A stretch of DNA of 43,072 bases, taken from NCBI GenBank assembly GCA_021108035.1, contig JAIORQ010000010.1, forward strand, positions 1 to 43,072, in the 5' to 3' direction. This DNA is from Bacteroidales bacterium (GTDB lineage Bacteria > Bacteroidota > Bacteroidia > Bacteroidales > JAADGE01). Below, piece after piece: positions 1 through 7,992 of this stretch. Numbering within the stretch: position 1 is the first letter of the stretch; each line of letters opens with the position of its first letter. The notes under the pieces are model-generated. The model made no database searches and was not told the DNA's origin. It was given only the letters and a program-made list of their open reading frames with translations. The position numbers and the translations under genes were made by a program.

Positions 1-55
1 CGATTCCTGTATTTATTACTTTCAGGTCTTTTTTAAATATATCGTTTATTGCCAT
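1..55 (-). CDS. allG: AllG (YlbE, DUF1116) N-terminus, oxamate carbamoyltransferase subunit, partial
   Basis: Only the first 18 codons are in the window; the gene continues past the left edge. The start (ATG at 55-53) gives MAINDIFKKDLKVINTGI, which resembles the usual opening of DUF1116/YlbE proteins, where a short helix leads into a K-V-I-N-x-G strand. Established knowledge: in E. coli ylbE was renamed allG and forms oxamate (oxamic) carbamoyltransferase with allF (fdrA) and allH (ylbF), acting in anaerobic allantoin breakdown. Context supports the call, because allF and allH lie just upstream on the same strand. The gap to allF is unusually long, about 570 bp, because an inverted-repeat-flanked element occupies it. 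The match rests on very few residues, so the call depends largely on context. Confidence 0.6.
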   Translation of the reverse strand, partial: MAINDIFKKDLKVINTGI

Positions 56-115
56 CTTATATCTTTTTTAATGGTTGTTTTGTTAATTAAAATTATTATT
101 TCTATTTATAGGCTG

Positions 116-160
116 TTGAATGCTTTAATGATATAATGCTTCAATGCTTTAATAAAAAAT
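116..160. repeat. Left arm of ~40-nt inverted repeat flanking the S23 gene
   Basis: The arm reads TTGAATGCTTTAATGATA and onward, and its reverse complement recurs at 541-588. A 23-nt core beginning AATGATATAATGC is identical in both arms; the flanks differ by a few bases. Both arms have an internal period of about 10 nt built on AATGCTT. The arms bracket the S23-family reading frame and could fold as one long stem, as intervening sequences in 23S rRNA do. Confidence 0.8.
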
Positions 161-165
161 TTGTA

Positions 166-535
166 TCATTTATTATTGTATGATGTGTTTTTTGCTTTTG
201 ACATTATTCTGTTTATTTCGTTGGCTTCTTTTAAAAGTCGGTTTAATTCTTTTGGGTCATTTGATAATTCAGCATCTTTTATAACTTCTAACCAATATTC
301 TGTTTCGTCCGCTTCTTCAACAACAATGCAAATCTTGCTGAAAAATTCTGCTTTTGACCTTGCTCTGCATGCAGCTCTGTAATTTGCTCCTGTTGAAGTT
401 GCAGATTTTACAAGTTGATAAGTAATGACACCTGATGTCTTGCTTGCCTTTAAAGAATTACAAAACTTTATGACATCAACCGCAAATTTCTTCGTCCTTT
501 TTTTAAGATTCTCAATAAATTTTTTTTTTTGTCAT
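166..535 (-). pseudogene. Four-helix-bundle protein (S23/IVP, bAvd-like family), frameshifted at a poly-A tract
   Basis: A minus-strand frame of 121 codons, open from 531 to the TGA at 166-168, encodes a family-typical helical protein. Recognisable parts are FIENLKKRTKKFAVDVI, then VITYQLVKSATSTGANYR (the conserved Q-L-x-x-S-x-T-S-x-x-x-N-Y-R signature), then a Glu-rich third helix with ETEYWLEVI. Length matches the usual 115-125 residues. The only ATG (535-533) reads MTK followed by a run of ten A residues. It is one base out of frame with the body; nine or twelve A residues would restore MTKKKFIENL. So the gene is disrupted, phase-variable, or affected by a homopolymer sequencing error. The family is known from intervening sequences in 23S rRNA and as solitary genes in Bacteroidota; its biochemical role is not settled. 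It lies between two inverted repeats, inside the all operon and in the same orientation. Confidence 0.75.
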
Positions 536-540
536 TTTTT

Positions 541-588
541 ATTTTTTTATTGAAGCATTGAAGCATTATATCATTTAAGCATTTCAAA
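541..588. repeat. Right arm of inverted repeat flanking the S23 gene
   Basis: Reverse complement of the arm at 116-160, with a 23-nt identical core and a few differences outside it. Together the arms delimit an element of about 470 bp whose only gene is the S23-family frame. No flanking target duplication was obvious by eye. Confidence 0.8.
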
Positions 589-626
589 ATTAATAAAAAG
601 CCGATTAGTATTTATAATTCACGACA

Positions 627-2171
627 TTAGTTAAGAAATCTGACCAAACTCTCCGCAAGTTCCACAGCTTCAACATTTGTATTCATTACAATTGCTCCTG
701 CATCTTCTAATGCTTGTTTTATTTTTGCCCTGTTTTGCGGATCTTTATCAGTGCCGGTTACAGAACAAATAATTACCAAATCAGGATTGATTTTTTTTGC
801 TTGTTCAAAAACAGGAACAAGTTCAGAATCAGGAGTTAGATTTGAACCGTATCCTAAAACAACATCCAATAAAATAACTGCTGTGTTAACATCTTCCGCT
901 TCATCAACAATTCTTTTGTTTCGTAGTGAATAGTCAATCATAGGGTGGGGGCGGCCTGATGTAAACTCATCTTCTCCCAAGTCAATGATTGTGTGTTCCT
1001 TACTTTTCCAAATATCCGGAAGTTGATAATCCGGATTCAGAGGTGTATTGCTGTATGTAAATCCAAGAGTATCTTTTAACAATAATTGGGCTTCATCGCA
1101 TAATGTACCGCCGCTGTATAATCCTCTTATATATTTTCCTTTATTATTTTTGGCAAGTTCTTTTGCAAGTCCGTTATTTTTTTCTTTTCGGTTATTAAGC
1201 TCATTTACAGCTTGTTTGTAATCTTTATTTTCAGATAATGCAACAGAAATAACAGCGGCTTCTTCAAGATTGCCTGCCGGAATTGCTCCCGATTCTTTAA
1301 CCAATTTTTCATCTGCACCTATAAAAATAGCGACAACAGGCTTTTTCAATAATTTAATTTCATTTGCAATTTTTTGGAGAACATCCGGATGCGGCGGTTT
1401 TGATATTAAAGTTATAACTTTTGTTTGCTCGTCTTTTTCCAATGCTTTTAATGCTTCAATAAACATTATACCGCCGACTTCTTTTTTAACATCACGTCCG
1501 CCTGTTCCTAATGCTTGCGAAATTCCTCCTCCCAGATTAGTTATAACAGAACTTACTTCTTGTAAGCCTGTTCCGGAGGCAGCTACAATACCAATATTTC
1601 CTTTTGTAACGATATTGGCAAATGCCAACGGAATACCGTTGATAATTGCAGTACCGCAATCAGGCCCCATCATAAGCAATCCTTTTTCAACAGCTCTTTT
1701 TTTCATTTTTAATTCATCTTCAACAGAAACATTATCTGAAAACAACATAACATGAAGATTTGCATTTAATGCTTTTTGAACTTCATTAACTGCATATTTT
1801 CCGGCAACTGATATTAATGACAAGTTTGCATCAGGAATTAATTTGAGAGCACTATCAAAACTTTTTGGTGCAAAATCGGAAGAATCATCAGATGTTTTAC
1901 GTATTGCTTTTAATTGTTCTTCAATAAAAATCAATGCGTTTTGAAATGTTTCTTCATTTTCGACACCAACAGCTATTAACATATCTGTGTCATCAGCATC
2001 ATCGAACATATCAATATATAAATCAGCCATTTTCAATATAGCTTTATTTTCATTTGTCCCCATAATTACTGATGAATCTGAAACACCTTCAATTTTATTC
2101 AAATCTTTTGAAACAATCATTAAACTGACAGAATCAAAATATACACCTTTTTTAATTATTCCTTTTATCAT
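627..2171 (-). CDS. allF: AllF (FdrA), acyl-CoA-synthetase-like subunit of oxamate carbamoyltransferase
   Basis: 514 residues, normal for FdrA. The protein has the succinyl-CoA-synthetase-like layout: a CoA-binding-type Rossmann half (about 110-330) and a ligase-type half (about 350-510). Visible motifs are GPDCGTAIINGIPLAFAN, GIVAASGTGLQEVSS with a following glycine-rich GGGISQALGTGGRD, PPHPDVLQ, and LGYGSNLTPDSELVP. Established knowledge: E. coli FdrA/AllF, with AllG and AllH, catalyses carbamoyl transfer between oxamate and phosphate, so that carbamoyl phosphate from oxalurate can be used to make ATP. AllH lies directly upstream (about 100 bp) and allG downstream on the same strand, giving a three-gene operon. 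The start ATG at 2171 gives MIKGIIKKGVYFDSVSLM, a normal FdrA beginning. The allantoin-degradation enzymes themselves are not in the window. Confidence 0.9.
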   Translation of the reverse strand: MIKGIIKKGVYFDSVSLMIVSKDLNKIEGVSDSSVIMGTNENKAILKMADLYIDMFDDADDTDMLIAVGVENEETFQNALIFIEEQLKAIRKTSDDSSDFAPKSFDSALKLIPDANLSLISVAGKYAVNEVQKALNANLHVMLFSDNVSVEDELKMKKRAVEKGLLMMGPDCGTAIINGIPLAFANIVTKGNIGIVAASGTGLQEVSSVITNLGGGISQALGTGGRDVKKEVGGIMFIEALKALEKDEQTKVITLISKPPHPDVLQKIANEIKLLKKPVVAIFIGADEKLVKESGAIPAGNLEEAAVISVALSENKDYKQAVNELNNRKEKNNGLAKELAKNNKGKYIRGLYSGGTLCDEAQLLLKDTLGFTYSNTPLNPDYQLPDIWKSKEHTIIDLGEDEFTSGRPHPMIDYSLRNKRIVDEAEDVNTAVILLDVVLGYGSNLTPDSELVPVFEQAKKINPDLVIICSVTGTDKDPQNRAKIKQALEDAGAIVMNTNVEAVELAESLVRFLN

Positions 2172-2272
2172 ATTTTTTTTAATTTAAATGTATCTTTAAA
2201 AGTAATTTTATATTTTATTGTTGAGTCCACTCCAAAAAGTATAAAAGCCATGAATGCACGAATTTTATTAAA

Positions 2273-3103
2273 TTATAAATCAAAAGAAAACATCTTTAAA
2301 CCCAAACAGAACCCTGTCAGCATATCAGAGCCTGACGTTTCTCCTGTCGCAATTAAATTTTTAAAATATTGTTTTATGTTTTTATCATTGTTAATGAAAG
2401 CATTTATCAAATCTTTGAATTGTTTAAAATATGCACCTTTGTATGCATGATACAACATGGTTCTTGAAATGTCATTTTTTCCTTTTGCCGCATCGTAAAT
2501 TGATTTTCTTATTTTCCCGGTATCTCTTTTTTGTATTTTTTCTGTTAATATTAAAGCATACAGCATACCTGCAATAAAATCGTCTCCTCCCGGTGTTAAT
2601 CCGAATCCTGAACCTTTTATTTTTTTAACTCCTTGAATTAACTTTCCGTTTTTAATATCTTCCCATGCTGTTCGAATGTGTTTCACATAAGCCTTTTGAA
2701 AACTTGTTTCAAAATTATTCTCAAATCTCGGATCAATTAAAAAGGCCAAACTCAAGGGATTAAGTCCCTGTATGTTTTTTTTTATGAATGAATCAATAGT
2801 ATTTAATATTTTTTCCGGTTCCGGTATATTTAATTTAATTGTTGAATCATACTTATTTAGTTCATTTTTATTAAATGTTAGTTTATTAATTATAATACTT
2901 TCTTCATTAATTGTTATTGATTGAATTTTTTTATGAGAAACGCCTGAAATTAAGATTGAATTCGGACTTAAATAATTATCATTATGAGCTGCTGAAACAA
3001 TATTCTTATGTTCATTAATAAAGTTTGAAATATTATTAAATGTCGAATGTAATGAATATTTGCCTTCAAAAGTAAAATCGCCTATTTCTATAATTTTTAT
3101 CAG
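2273..3103 (-). CDS. allH: AllH (YlbF, DUF2877) subunit of oxamate carbamoyltransferase; start codon unclear
   Basis: The C-terminal half carries the DUF2877 signatures GLTPGGDDFIAGMLYALIL and TGETSGSDMLTGFCLGL, which line up with E. coli YlbF GLTPSHDD and GHTSGADTLLGFWLG. The frame stays open upstream to an in-frame TAA at 3137-3139 and includes plausible family N-terminus (YSLHSTFNNISNFI, then SPNSILISG). It contains no ATG or GTG over that stretch; the only TTG is internal at 2755 and would remove the N-terminal half. CTG at 3103 is the best-placed candidate and gives about 276 residues, close to the 271 of E. coli. ATT or ATA codons nearby are alternatives, as is a lost start. First gene of the allH-allF-allG operon. 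Confidence 0.8.
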   Translation of the reverse strand: MIKIIEIGDFTFEGKYSLHSTFNNISNFINEHKNIVSAAHNDNYLSPNSILISGVSHKKIQSITINEESIIINKLTFNKNELNKYDSTIKLNIPEPEKILNTIDSFIKKNIQGLNPLSLAFLIDPRFENNFETSFQKAYVKHIRTAWEDIKNGKLIQGVKKIKGSGFGLTPGGDDFIAGMLYALILTEKIQKRDTGKIRKSIYDAAKGKNDISRTMLYHAYKGAYFKQFKDLINAFINNDKNIKQYFKNLIATGETSGSDMLTGFCLGLKMFSFDL

Positions 3104-3136
3104 AAACCAAAAATTTAAAATTAAAAGAATATAAAA

Positions 3137-3262
3137 TTAATAATTTTTGGAAATATCAAAACAATTCTGACAGTTATAATGTGCAGCTAATTTATACATA
3201 AAATTTATTGCTCCGTAAATAACAGTAAAAACTATTGTATATATAAACCAATCTATTTGCAA
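3137..3262 (-). CDS. Possible 41-residue membrane peptide with CxxC tail
   Basis: A short minus-strand frame from TTG (3262) to TAA (3137-3139). It reads as one hydrophobic segment (WFIYTIVFTVIYGAINF) followed by a short tail with CQNC. An internal ATG at 3199, preceded by a GGAG about 10 nt upstream, would give only 20 residues. It lies between a possible -7 box at 3295-3302 and allH and ends in the same frame as allH, so only one stop codon separates the two. No family recognised. It may be a leader peptide, a real small protein, or chance. Confidence 0.2.
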   Translation of the reverse strand: MQIDWFIYTIVFTVIYGAINFMYKLAAHYNCQNCFDISKNY

Positions 3263-3294
3263 ATTTTCAGCTTAAAATTTTCTTAAAAAAACAG

Positions 3295-3302
3295 CAAATA
3301 TA
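3295..3302 (-). promoter_or_regulatory. Possible -7 box upstream of allH
   Basis: Reads TATATTTG on the minus strand, matching the Bacteroidota TAnnTTTG consensus. No convincing -33 TTTG was found. It faces the box at 3335-3342, so the all and sixA transcripts would diverge here. Confidence 0.3.
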
Positions 3303-3334
3303 AATGTTCCTTAATATTATTATAAAAAACTTTT

Positions 3335-3342
3335 TAATTTTG
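3335..3342 (+). promoter_or_regulatory. Possible -7 box upstream of sixA
   Basis: TAATTTTG matches TAnnTTTG and lies 31 nt before the sixA start codon, so the transcript would have a short leader. The -33 element is not obvious. Confidence 0.4.
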
Positions 3343-3373
3343 TATCTATAACCGGCACCAACTAAATTATAAT

Positions 3374-3859
3374 ATGAAAAAAATATTAATTATGCGTCAT
3401 GCAAAATCCGATTGGTCTGACGGGTCATTGCGAGATTTTGACAGACCCTTAAATAATAGAGGAAGCAAAGCTGCTCCTTTAATGGGTAAAGAGATTAAAA
3501 AGTTAGGCTTAACACCTGAATTAATAATTTCTTCACCTGCCTTAAGAGCAAGAATGACGGCAGAAGCAGTAGCTGATAACTGTGAATATAAGAAAGATAT
3601 TATTTGGAATGACAGTTTTTATTTCGGTTATACAAGCGAAATTATTGATGCCATAAAAAATGTTGATGATGCAGTCGAAAGTGTTATGATATTCGGTCAT
3701 AATCCGACCTGGTCTACAGTTGCTGAAATTTTATCAGGTGAGTACATTAGTATGAAAACTGCTGATGTTGCTGTTCTCGAATATGAAGGGAAATGGAAGA
3801 AAGTAGGCGAAAGAAAATGTAAATTAGTAAAATATTTAAGTCCAAAAGATATTAAATAA
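3374..3859 (+). CDS. sixA: SixA-type histidine phosphatase
   Basis: 161 residues, typical of the small SixA branch of the histidine phosphatase superfamily. The catalytic R8-H9 is in ILIMRHAKSDW, the phosphate-binding arginines in SSPALRAR (R58, R60), and the second catalytic His in FGHNPTWS (H109). Established knowledge: SixA proteins remove phosphate from phosphohistidine, in E. coli on ArcB and on the nitrogen phosphotransferase system protein NPr. The substrate here is unknown; no phosphorelay gene is adjacent. Cytoplasmic, with no signal peptide. A possible promoter lies 31 nt upstream, and the next gene starts 16 nt downstream, so the two probably share a transcript. Confidence 0.88.
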   Translation: MKKILIMRHAKSDWSDGSLRDFDRPLNNRGSKAAPLMGKEIKKLGLTPELIISSPALRARMTAEAVADNCEYKKDIIWNDSFYFGYTSEIIDAIKNVDDAVESVMIFGHNPTWSTVAEILSGEYISMKTADVAVLEYEGKWKKVGERKCKLVKYLSPKDIK

Positions 3860-3875
3860 TAATAAATTATTCTTA

Positions 3876-4985
3876 ATGAAGACAAAACATATCATCAATA
3901 TAGTATTATTCAGCATTATGATTTATACATTAACTTCCTGTAAACAAGAGAATAACGGAAGCAGTAATAATTCAAATAATCATGATACTGTTAAACTTTC
4001 GGATAAGGAGAACCCGTTAAAAATTGAAATTGAGGAAAAAGCAGAAGGTAATAATTTTATAGGAGATATTATAAAAATTAATATTTCAATAAATGAAAAA
4101 TTTGAATCGGATACAGTAATTTTGACTGTAAATAATGTGCAAGAAACCATATTAACATCAGATGAATTGTTTTATAAATGGAATACCAAAAAAACCAAAG
4201 TCGGTAAAAATATTATTGAAGTTGAATTAAATAAAAACGGGAAACGATTCAGAAAGCAAAAAAGTGTATTGTTATACTCCGATATAGTACCTGAAAATTT
4301 CACATATAAAATTGTAAATGTTTATAAACATGATGTGAATGCATATACACAAGGATTATTTTATGATACCGGCTTTTTATATGAAGCAACCGGGATGAAA
4401 GGAGAATCTACTGTCAGAAAAGTAAAACCCGAATCGGGAGAAGTTATTCAAAGTTTTGCGATACCAAAAGATGTTTTTGGCGAAGGAATAGTTTTGTATA
4501 ATGATAAGATAATTCAATTAAGTTGGGAATCAGGAAAAGGATTTGTATATGATTTTGCAAGTTTTAAACTAATTGATGAGTTTTCGTACGAAGGAGAAGG
4601 CTGGGGTATTTGTACAGACGGTAAGTATTTGTATATGTCAAACGGATCTCATCAAATAAAAGTTTTAGAAGCTCAATCTTATTCAGAAGTTAGTACGCTT
4701 GAGGTATATGATCACGAAGGAGCAGTTAAATACCTTAATGAAACGGAATATATTAACGGATACATTTATGCAAATATTTATCAATATGAAAAGATTGTTA
4801 AGTTTGATCCTTCTACAGGCAAAGTCATTGCTTATATAGATCTTTCCGGAATTTTGCCTATTAATGATTATACCAATAAAACTGATGTTTTGAATGGTAT
4901 TGCGTATGACCGATTAGGTGATCGTATGTTTGTAACAGGTAAATACTGGCCTAAACTATTTGAAATAAAATTGGTTAAAAAATAA
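3876..4985 (+). CDS. Glutaminyl-peptide cyclotransferase-like lipoprotein
   Basis: 369 residues. The N-terminus is a lipoprotein signal ending in LTSC, with the modified Cys at position 22. An extracytoplasmic beta-rich region of about 110 residues follows, which I cannot assign. From about 140 onward it matches the bacterial glutamine cyclotransferase family (five-bladed propeller): YTQGLFYDTGFLYEATG, then WGICTDGKYLYMSNGS, then NEIEYINGYIYANIYQ-type blade (sequence here ETEYINGYIYANIY), then LNGIAYDRLGDRMFVTGKYW. Established knowledge: this family forms N-terminal pyroglutamate on secreted peptides. It likely acts at the inner face of the outer membrane or in the periplasm. It follows sixA by 16 nt. 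Confidence 0.85.
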   Translation: MKTKHIINIVLFSIMIYTLTSCKQENNGSSNNSNNHDTVKLSDKENPLKIEIEEKAEGNNFIGDIIKINISINEKFESDTVILTVNNVQETILTSDELFYKWNTKKTKVGKNIIEVELNKNGKRFRKQKSVLLYSDIVPENFTYKIVNVYKHDVNAYTQGLFYDTGFLYEATGMKGESTVRKVKPESGEVIQSFAIPKDVFGEGIVLYNDKIIQLSWESGKGFVYDFASFKLIDEFSYEGEGWGICTDGKYLYMSNGSHQIKVLEAQSYSEVSTLEVYDHEGAVKYLNETEYINGYIYANIYQYEKIVKFDPSTGKVIAYIDLSGILPINDYTNKTDVLNGIAYDRLGDRMFVTGKYWPKLFEIKLVKK

Positions 4986-5032
4986 TATAAAATTTTAAAT
5001 GAATAGAGTAAAATTAGTAAGAATGAGTCTTT

Positions 5033-5605
5033 TTACATTTTATTATTTGCTTTATTAAAACAAGATCTGCATAAAGGCTCATATATATCCTTTTCTCCGA
5101 GAACAAAAAGTTTATCATCATCAGATAAACGGTGAGAATATTGAGCAAGATTACCACATTTCATACAAATTGCATGAACTTTTGTAACATATTCAGCAAT
5201 AGCAAGTAATCCGGGTATAGGTCCAAATGGTTTACCTTTAAAATCCATATCCAATCCGGCAACAATAACTCTGATTCCTTTATCTGCCAATCTGTTACAT
5301 ACTTCAACCAAGATGTTGCTGAAGAATTGAGCTTCATCAATGCCTATAACTTCATATTTTTCAGCAAGATATAAGATGTCTTCAGCTTTAGAAACAGGTG
5401 TTGAATCTATAGCTTGAGCATCATGTGAAACAACTTTATCTTCCGAATATCGAGTATCTACTTTTGGTTTAAAGATCATTGTTTTTTGTTGAGCAATTTT
5501 TGCACGGCGCATGCGCCTTATTAATTCTTCTGTTTTTCCTGAAAACATTGAACCTGTAACAACTTCGACCCAACCGGCTGTTCTGACCTTTTCTTCTAAA
5601 AACAT
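5033..5605 (-). CDS. tdk: Thymidine kinase (type II)
   Basis: 190 residues, the full family length. The P-loop GSMFSGKT spans 18-25, followed by the lid-region arginines (RRMRRAK). The Walker B/catalytic motif is DEAQFF with E91 as the likely base, and the zinc lasso uses C147, C150, C179 and C182. It phosphorylates thymidine to dTMP with ATP in the pyrimidine salvage pathway. It is transcribed alone, converging with the cyclotransferase gene. Its upstream region contains a 97-nt inverted-repeat element that would be in the 5' leader if transcription starts beyond it. Confidence 0.96.
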   Translation of the reverse strand: MFLEEKVRTAGWVEVVTGSMFSGKTEELIRRMRRAKIAQQKTMIFKPKVDTRYSEDKVVSHDAQAIDSTPVSKAEDILYLAEKYEVIGIDEAQFFSNILVEVCNRLADKGIRVIVAGLDMDFKGKPFGPIPGLLAIAEYVTKVHAICMKCGNLAQYSHRLSDDDKLFVLGEKDIYEPLCRSCFNKANNKM

Positions 5606-5650
5606 ATTTATTTTTTAATTAGTAATAAAAATATCGTAAATTATATTTTA

Positions 5651-5747
5651 CATGAATTGAGCGATTATAAACAAAGAGAAGTGCCAAGATTTTGGCTCAA
5701 TAGATTGGTGTTCGTCAGTTGACGGATTCATAATCGCTCAATTTATG
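5651..5747. repeat. 97-nt palindromic element with two internal hairpins
   Basis: The outer arms CATGAATTGAGCGATTAT (5651-5668) and the reverse complement of 5730-5747 (CATAAATTGAGCGATTAT) pair over 18 positions with a single G-U. Inside are two further perfect hairpins: GCCAA-GATT-TTGGC (5683-5696) and CGTCA-GT-TGACG (5713-5724). The fold would be a three-way junction on either strand. It lies between divergent tdk and the M28 peptidase gene, upstream of the latter's likely promoter. It could be a MITE/REP-like repeat or a structured leader of tdk. Confidence 0.75.
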
Positions 5748-5805
5748 TTTTAGTCTTTTGGTAATTAAAGTTTAATTTTTAATAACATTATTTCATCTTA
5801 ATTTT

Positions 5806-5813
5806 TAACTTTG
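5806..5813 (+). promoter_or_regulatory. Possible -7 box for the M28 peptidase gene
   Basis: TAACTTTG fits TAnnTTTG exactly. It lies 116 nt before the preferred start codon at 5929 and downstream of the palindromic element. No clear -33 TTTG. Confidence 0.35.
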
Positions 5814-5928
5814 GGATTTAATTTTAATAAATTGCAGTTTTATTTATATTGATTATTCTCTGTATATTAAAATGAATTCTAATTTTGATAATAAGTTATT
5901 TTTTTGGAATCCAAAAATACATAAATCA

Positions 5929-7194
5929 ATGAAGTCCGGATTTATTATTTTCATTTTATTATTATCAAGTTTTCAACAAGGTTCTTCACAGGGGAAAGAA
6001 TATGCCAATGAGGTTTTAAAAGTTCTTTGTTCTGAAGAATATCACGGTCGAGGATATGCATTCGGGTCAGACAAAAAAACAACTGATTATATTATTAAAG
6101 AATTAAAAAAGTCAAAAGTAAAAGCATTTAATAAAGAATATAAACAAGCTTTTAATATTAGTGTTAATACTTTACCGGGTAATATTTTTTTGCAAATTGG
6201 GCATAGAAAATTGGAACCGGGAGTTGATTATCTTACAGCATCATTTTCAAACACTGTTTCAGGCAAACTTAACATTGTGAAATTAAATGCTTCTGTTATT
6301 GATGACAGTATTGAATTCAGAAGATTTATTAAAAAAGATTTTTCAAATAAAGCTTTGTTAATTGATACTGTCGGATTAAAAAGGAAAGACTTCTCTGACG
6401 GATATCGTTTAATTACTGAAAGAAATATATTAAAAGCAAAAGTTGTCATCAGAATAGAAGACAGCAATTTGATTTATACACCTTCGCAAATAAGAAAGAA
6501 TTTTTCGCTGATTTCAATTAAAAGAAATGCTATACCCGCAAATACAGATGAAATCACTATAGATATAACTTCAAAGTATTTTGAACAATATGAGACAAAT
6601 AATATTATCGGATATTTAAAAGGTCAATCAGACAGCTCAATTGTATTGTCAGCTCATTATGATCATATCGGACATATGGGATTAAATACCTTCTTTCCCG
6701 GAGCTAATGATAACGGAAGTGGTGTGGCAATGCTGTTGAATCTTGCCAAACATCTTGCACATGAGAGAAAACTTAAATATAATATTGTATTTATGTTTTT
6801 CAGCGGAGAAGAATTAGGTTTGTTAGGTTCAAAATATTATACTGAAAATCCTGTATTCCCTATTTCAAAGATTAAGTTTCTAATTAATTTAGATATGGTC
6901 GGAAGCGGTGACGAGGGGATTAAAGTTGTGAACGGCTCTGTTTTTAAAGATGAATTTCAAACTTTATGTGATATTAATCAAGTAAATAAATATTTGCCGG
7001 ATGTAAAGATCAGGGGAGCAGCGGCTAACAGTGATCATTATTTTTTTTATGAGAAAGGTGTAAGATGTTTTTTTATTTATACGCTCGGTAAATATAAAGA
7101 ATATCACAATATAAATGATAAACCGGAGAACTTGCCGTTGAACGAGTTTGATGACCTTTCAAAATTATTAATTGATTTTATTAATACTTTTTAA
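5929..7194 (+). CDS. Secreted M28 family zinc aminopeptidase
   Basis: An upstream in-frame ATG exists at 5872, but starting at 5929 gives MKSGFIIFILLLSSFQQGSS, a good signal peptide, so that start is preferred (421 residues). The metal-binding and catalytic motifs of M28 are all present in order: SAHYDHIGH (first His and Asp), PGANDNGSG (bridging Asp), FSGEELGLLGS (catalytic Glu plus metal Glu), INLDMVG (Asp) and NSDHYFF (last His). About 200 residues before the peptidase core carry no recognised motif. It probably removes N-terminal amino acids in the periplasm or outside the cell. The nitroreductase gene begins 3 nt after the stop, which implies co-transcription. Confidence 0.9.
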   Translation: MKSGFIIFILLLSSFQQGSSQGKEYANEVLKVLCSEEYHGRGYAFGSDKKTTDYIIKELKKSKVKAFNKEYKQAFNISVNTLPGNIFLQIGHRKLEPGVDYLTASFSNTVSGKLNIVKLNASVIDDSIEFRRFIKKDFSNKALLIDTVGLKRKDFSDGYRLITERNILKAKVVIRIEDSNLIYTPSQIRKNFSLISIKRNAIPANTDEITIDITSKYFEQYETNNIIGYLKGQSDSSIVLSAHYDHIGHMGLNTFFPGANDNGSGVAMLLNLAKHLAHERKLKYNIVFMFFSGEELGLLGSKYYTENPVFPISKIKFLINLDMVGSGDEGIKVVNGSVFKDEFQTLCDINQVNKYLPDVKIRGAAANSDHYFFYEKGVRCFFIYTLGKYKEYHNINDKPENLPLNEFDDLSKLLIDFINTF

Positions 7195-7196
7195 AA

Positions 7197-7787
7197 ATGT
7201 TACAAGAATTAATAAATCTAAACAGATCTTGCAGAAGATTTTATGAAGATGAGAAAATTACAGAAGAAACTTTAATCTCATTAATTGAGCTTGCTCGAAT
7301 ATCGCCTTCACCGAGGAATCAGCAAGCTTTAAAATTTATATTGATAAATGATGTTGAGATGAATAAGAAGATATTCCCGTTATTAGGATGGGCTGCTGCA
7401 ATTCCTGATTGGGACGGGCCGATTGAAGGTGAAAGACCTGCTGCATATATTATTATTATCGGAGATAATTCCATAATTGAGAAAGGAAAAAAAACATATC
7501 ATGAAGTTGCAAGCGGTATAGCTGCTCAATCTATTATGTTGGGTGCAGCAGAAAAAGGCATAGGCGGATGTATGATTGCTGCAATTAAAAGAAAACCTTT
7601 AAGGGAAATTCTAAATTTGCCTGAAAAATTTGAAATCTTGCTTGTACCGGCTTTGGGAAAACCTAAAGAAAAGATAGTTATTGAAGAAATGCCGGAAAAC
7701 GGGAATTATGATTATTGGAGAGATGAAGATATGGTTCATCATGTCCCTAAAAGAAGTTTGGAGGAAATTATTGTAGATTATTCATAA
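7197..7787 (+). CDS. Nitroreductase family FMN oxidoreductase
   Basis: 196 residues. It opens with the family FMN contact region NRSCRRFYEDEKI, then SPSPRNQQALKF, and later GVASGIAAQSIML-type helix (here HEVASGIAAQSIMLGA) and EKGIGGCMIAAIKRKPL, the segment that contacts the flavin phosphate. Family members are dimeric and use NAD(P)H to reduce nitroaromatics, quinones, flavins or other electron acceptors. The natural substrate cannot be read from sequence. Translationally close to the M28 peptidase gene upstream (2 nt between stop and start). Confidence 0.88.
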   Translation: MLQELINLNRSCRRFYEDEKITEETLISLIELARISPSPRNQQALKFILINDVEMNKKIFPLLGWAAAIPDWDGPIEGERPAAYIIIIGDNSIIEKGKKTYHEVASGIAAQSIMLGAAEKGIGGCMIAAIKRKPLREILNLPEKFEILLVPALGKPKEKIVIEEMPENGNYDYWRDEDMVHHVPKRSLEEIIVDYS

Positions 7788-7992
7788 ATTTATAGCATTA
7801 GTACGTAAAACTATTTATATGTTTAATACATATTAAAAATCATTTTACAGTTATTGATAACATTGGTATAAGACAAAGAAAACTTATTTGATTTTTATTT
7901 ACAATAAATCTATCAAACAGATAAGTATAGGTAATAGTTAAGATGTAAAAATAAGTATTAATGTGATGTGTCAATTTCTGAACTTTTAAAAT

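Noticed and set aside
161..382. Plus-strand 73-codon frame
   Set aside because: It is the antisense shadow of the S23-family gene, whose protein has recognised family sequence on the minus strand.
1270..1755. Plus-strand 161-codon frame inside allF
   Set aside because: Antisense to well-conserved AllF sequence and with no recognisable domain.
5872..5928. Upstream 19-codon extension of the M28 peptidase
   Set aside because: A good signal peptide begins at the ATG at 5929; the extension is charged and would hide it.
7788..7992. Gap before ddl inspected for riboswitch or promoter
   Set aside because: AT-rich sequence without a stable hairpin or a good TAnnTTTG box close to the start.
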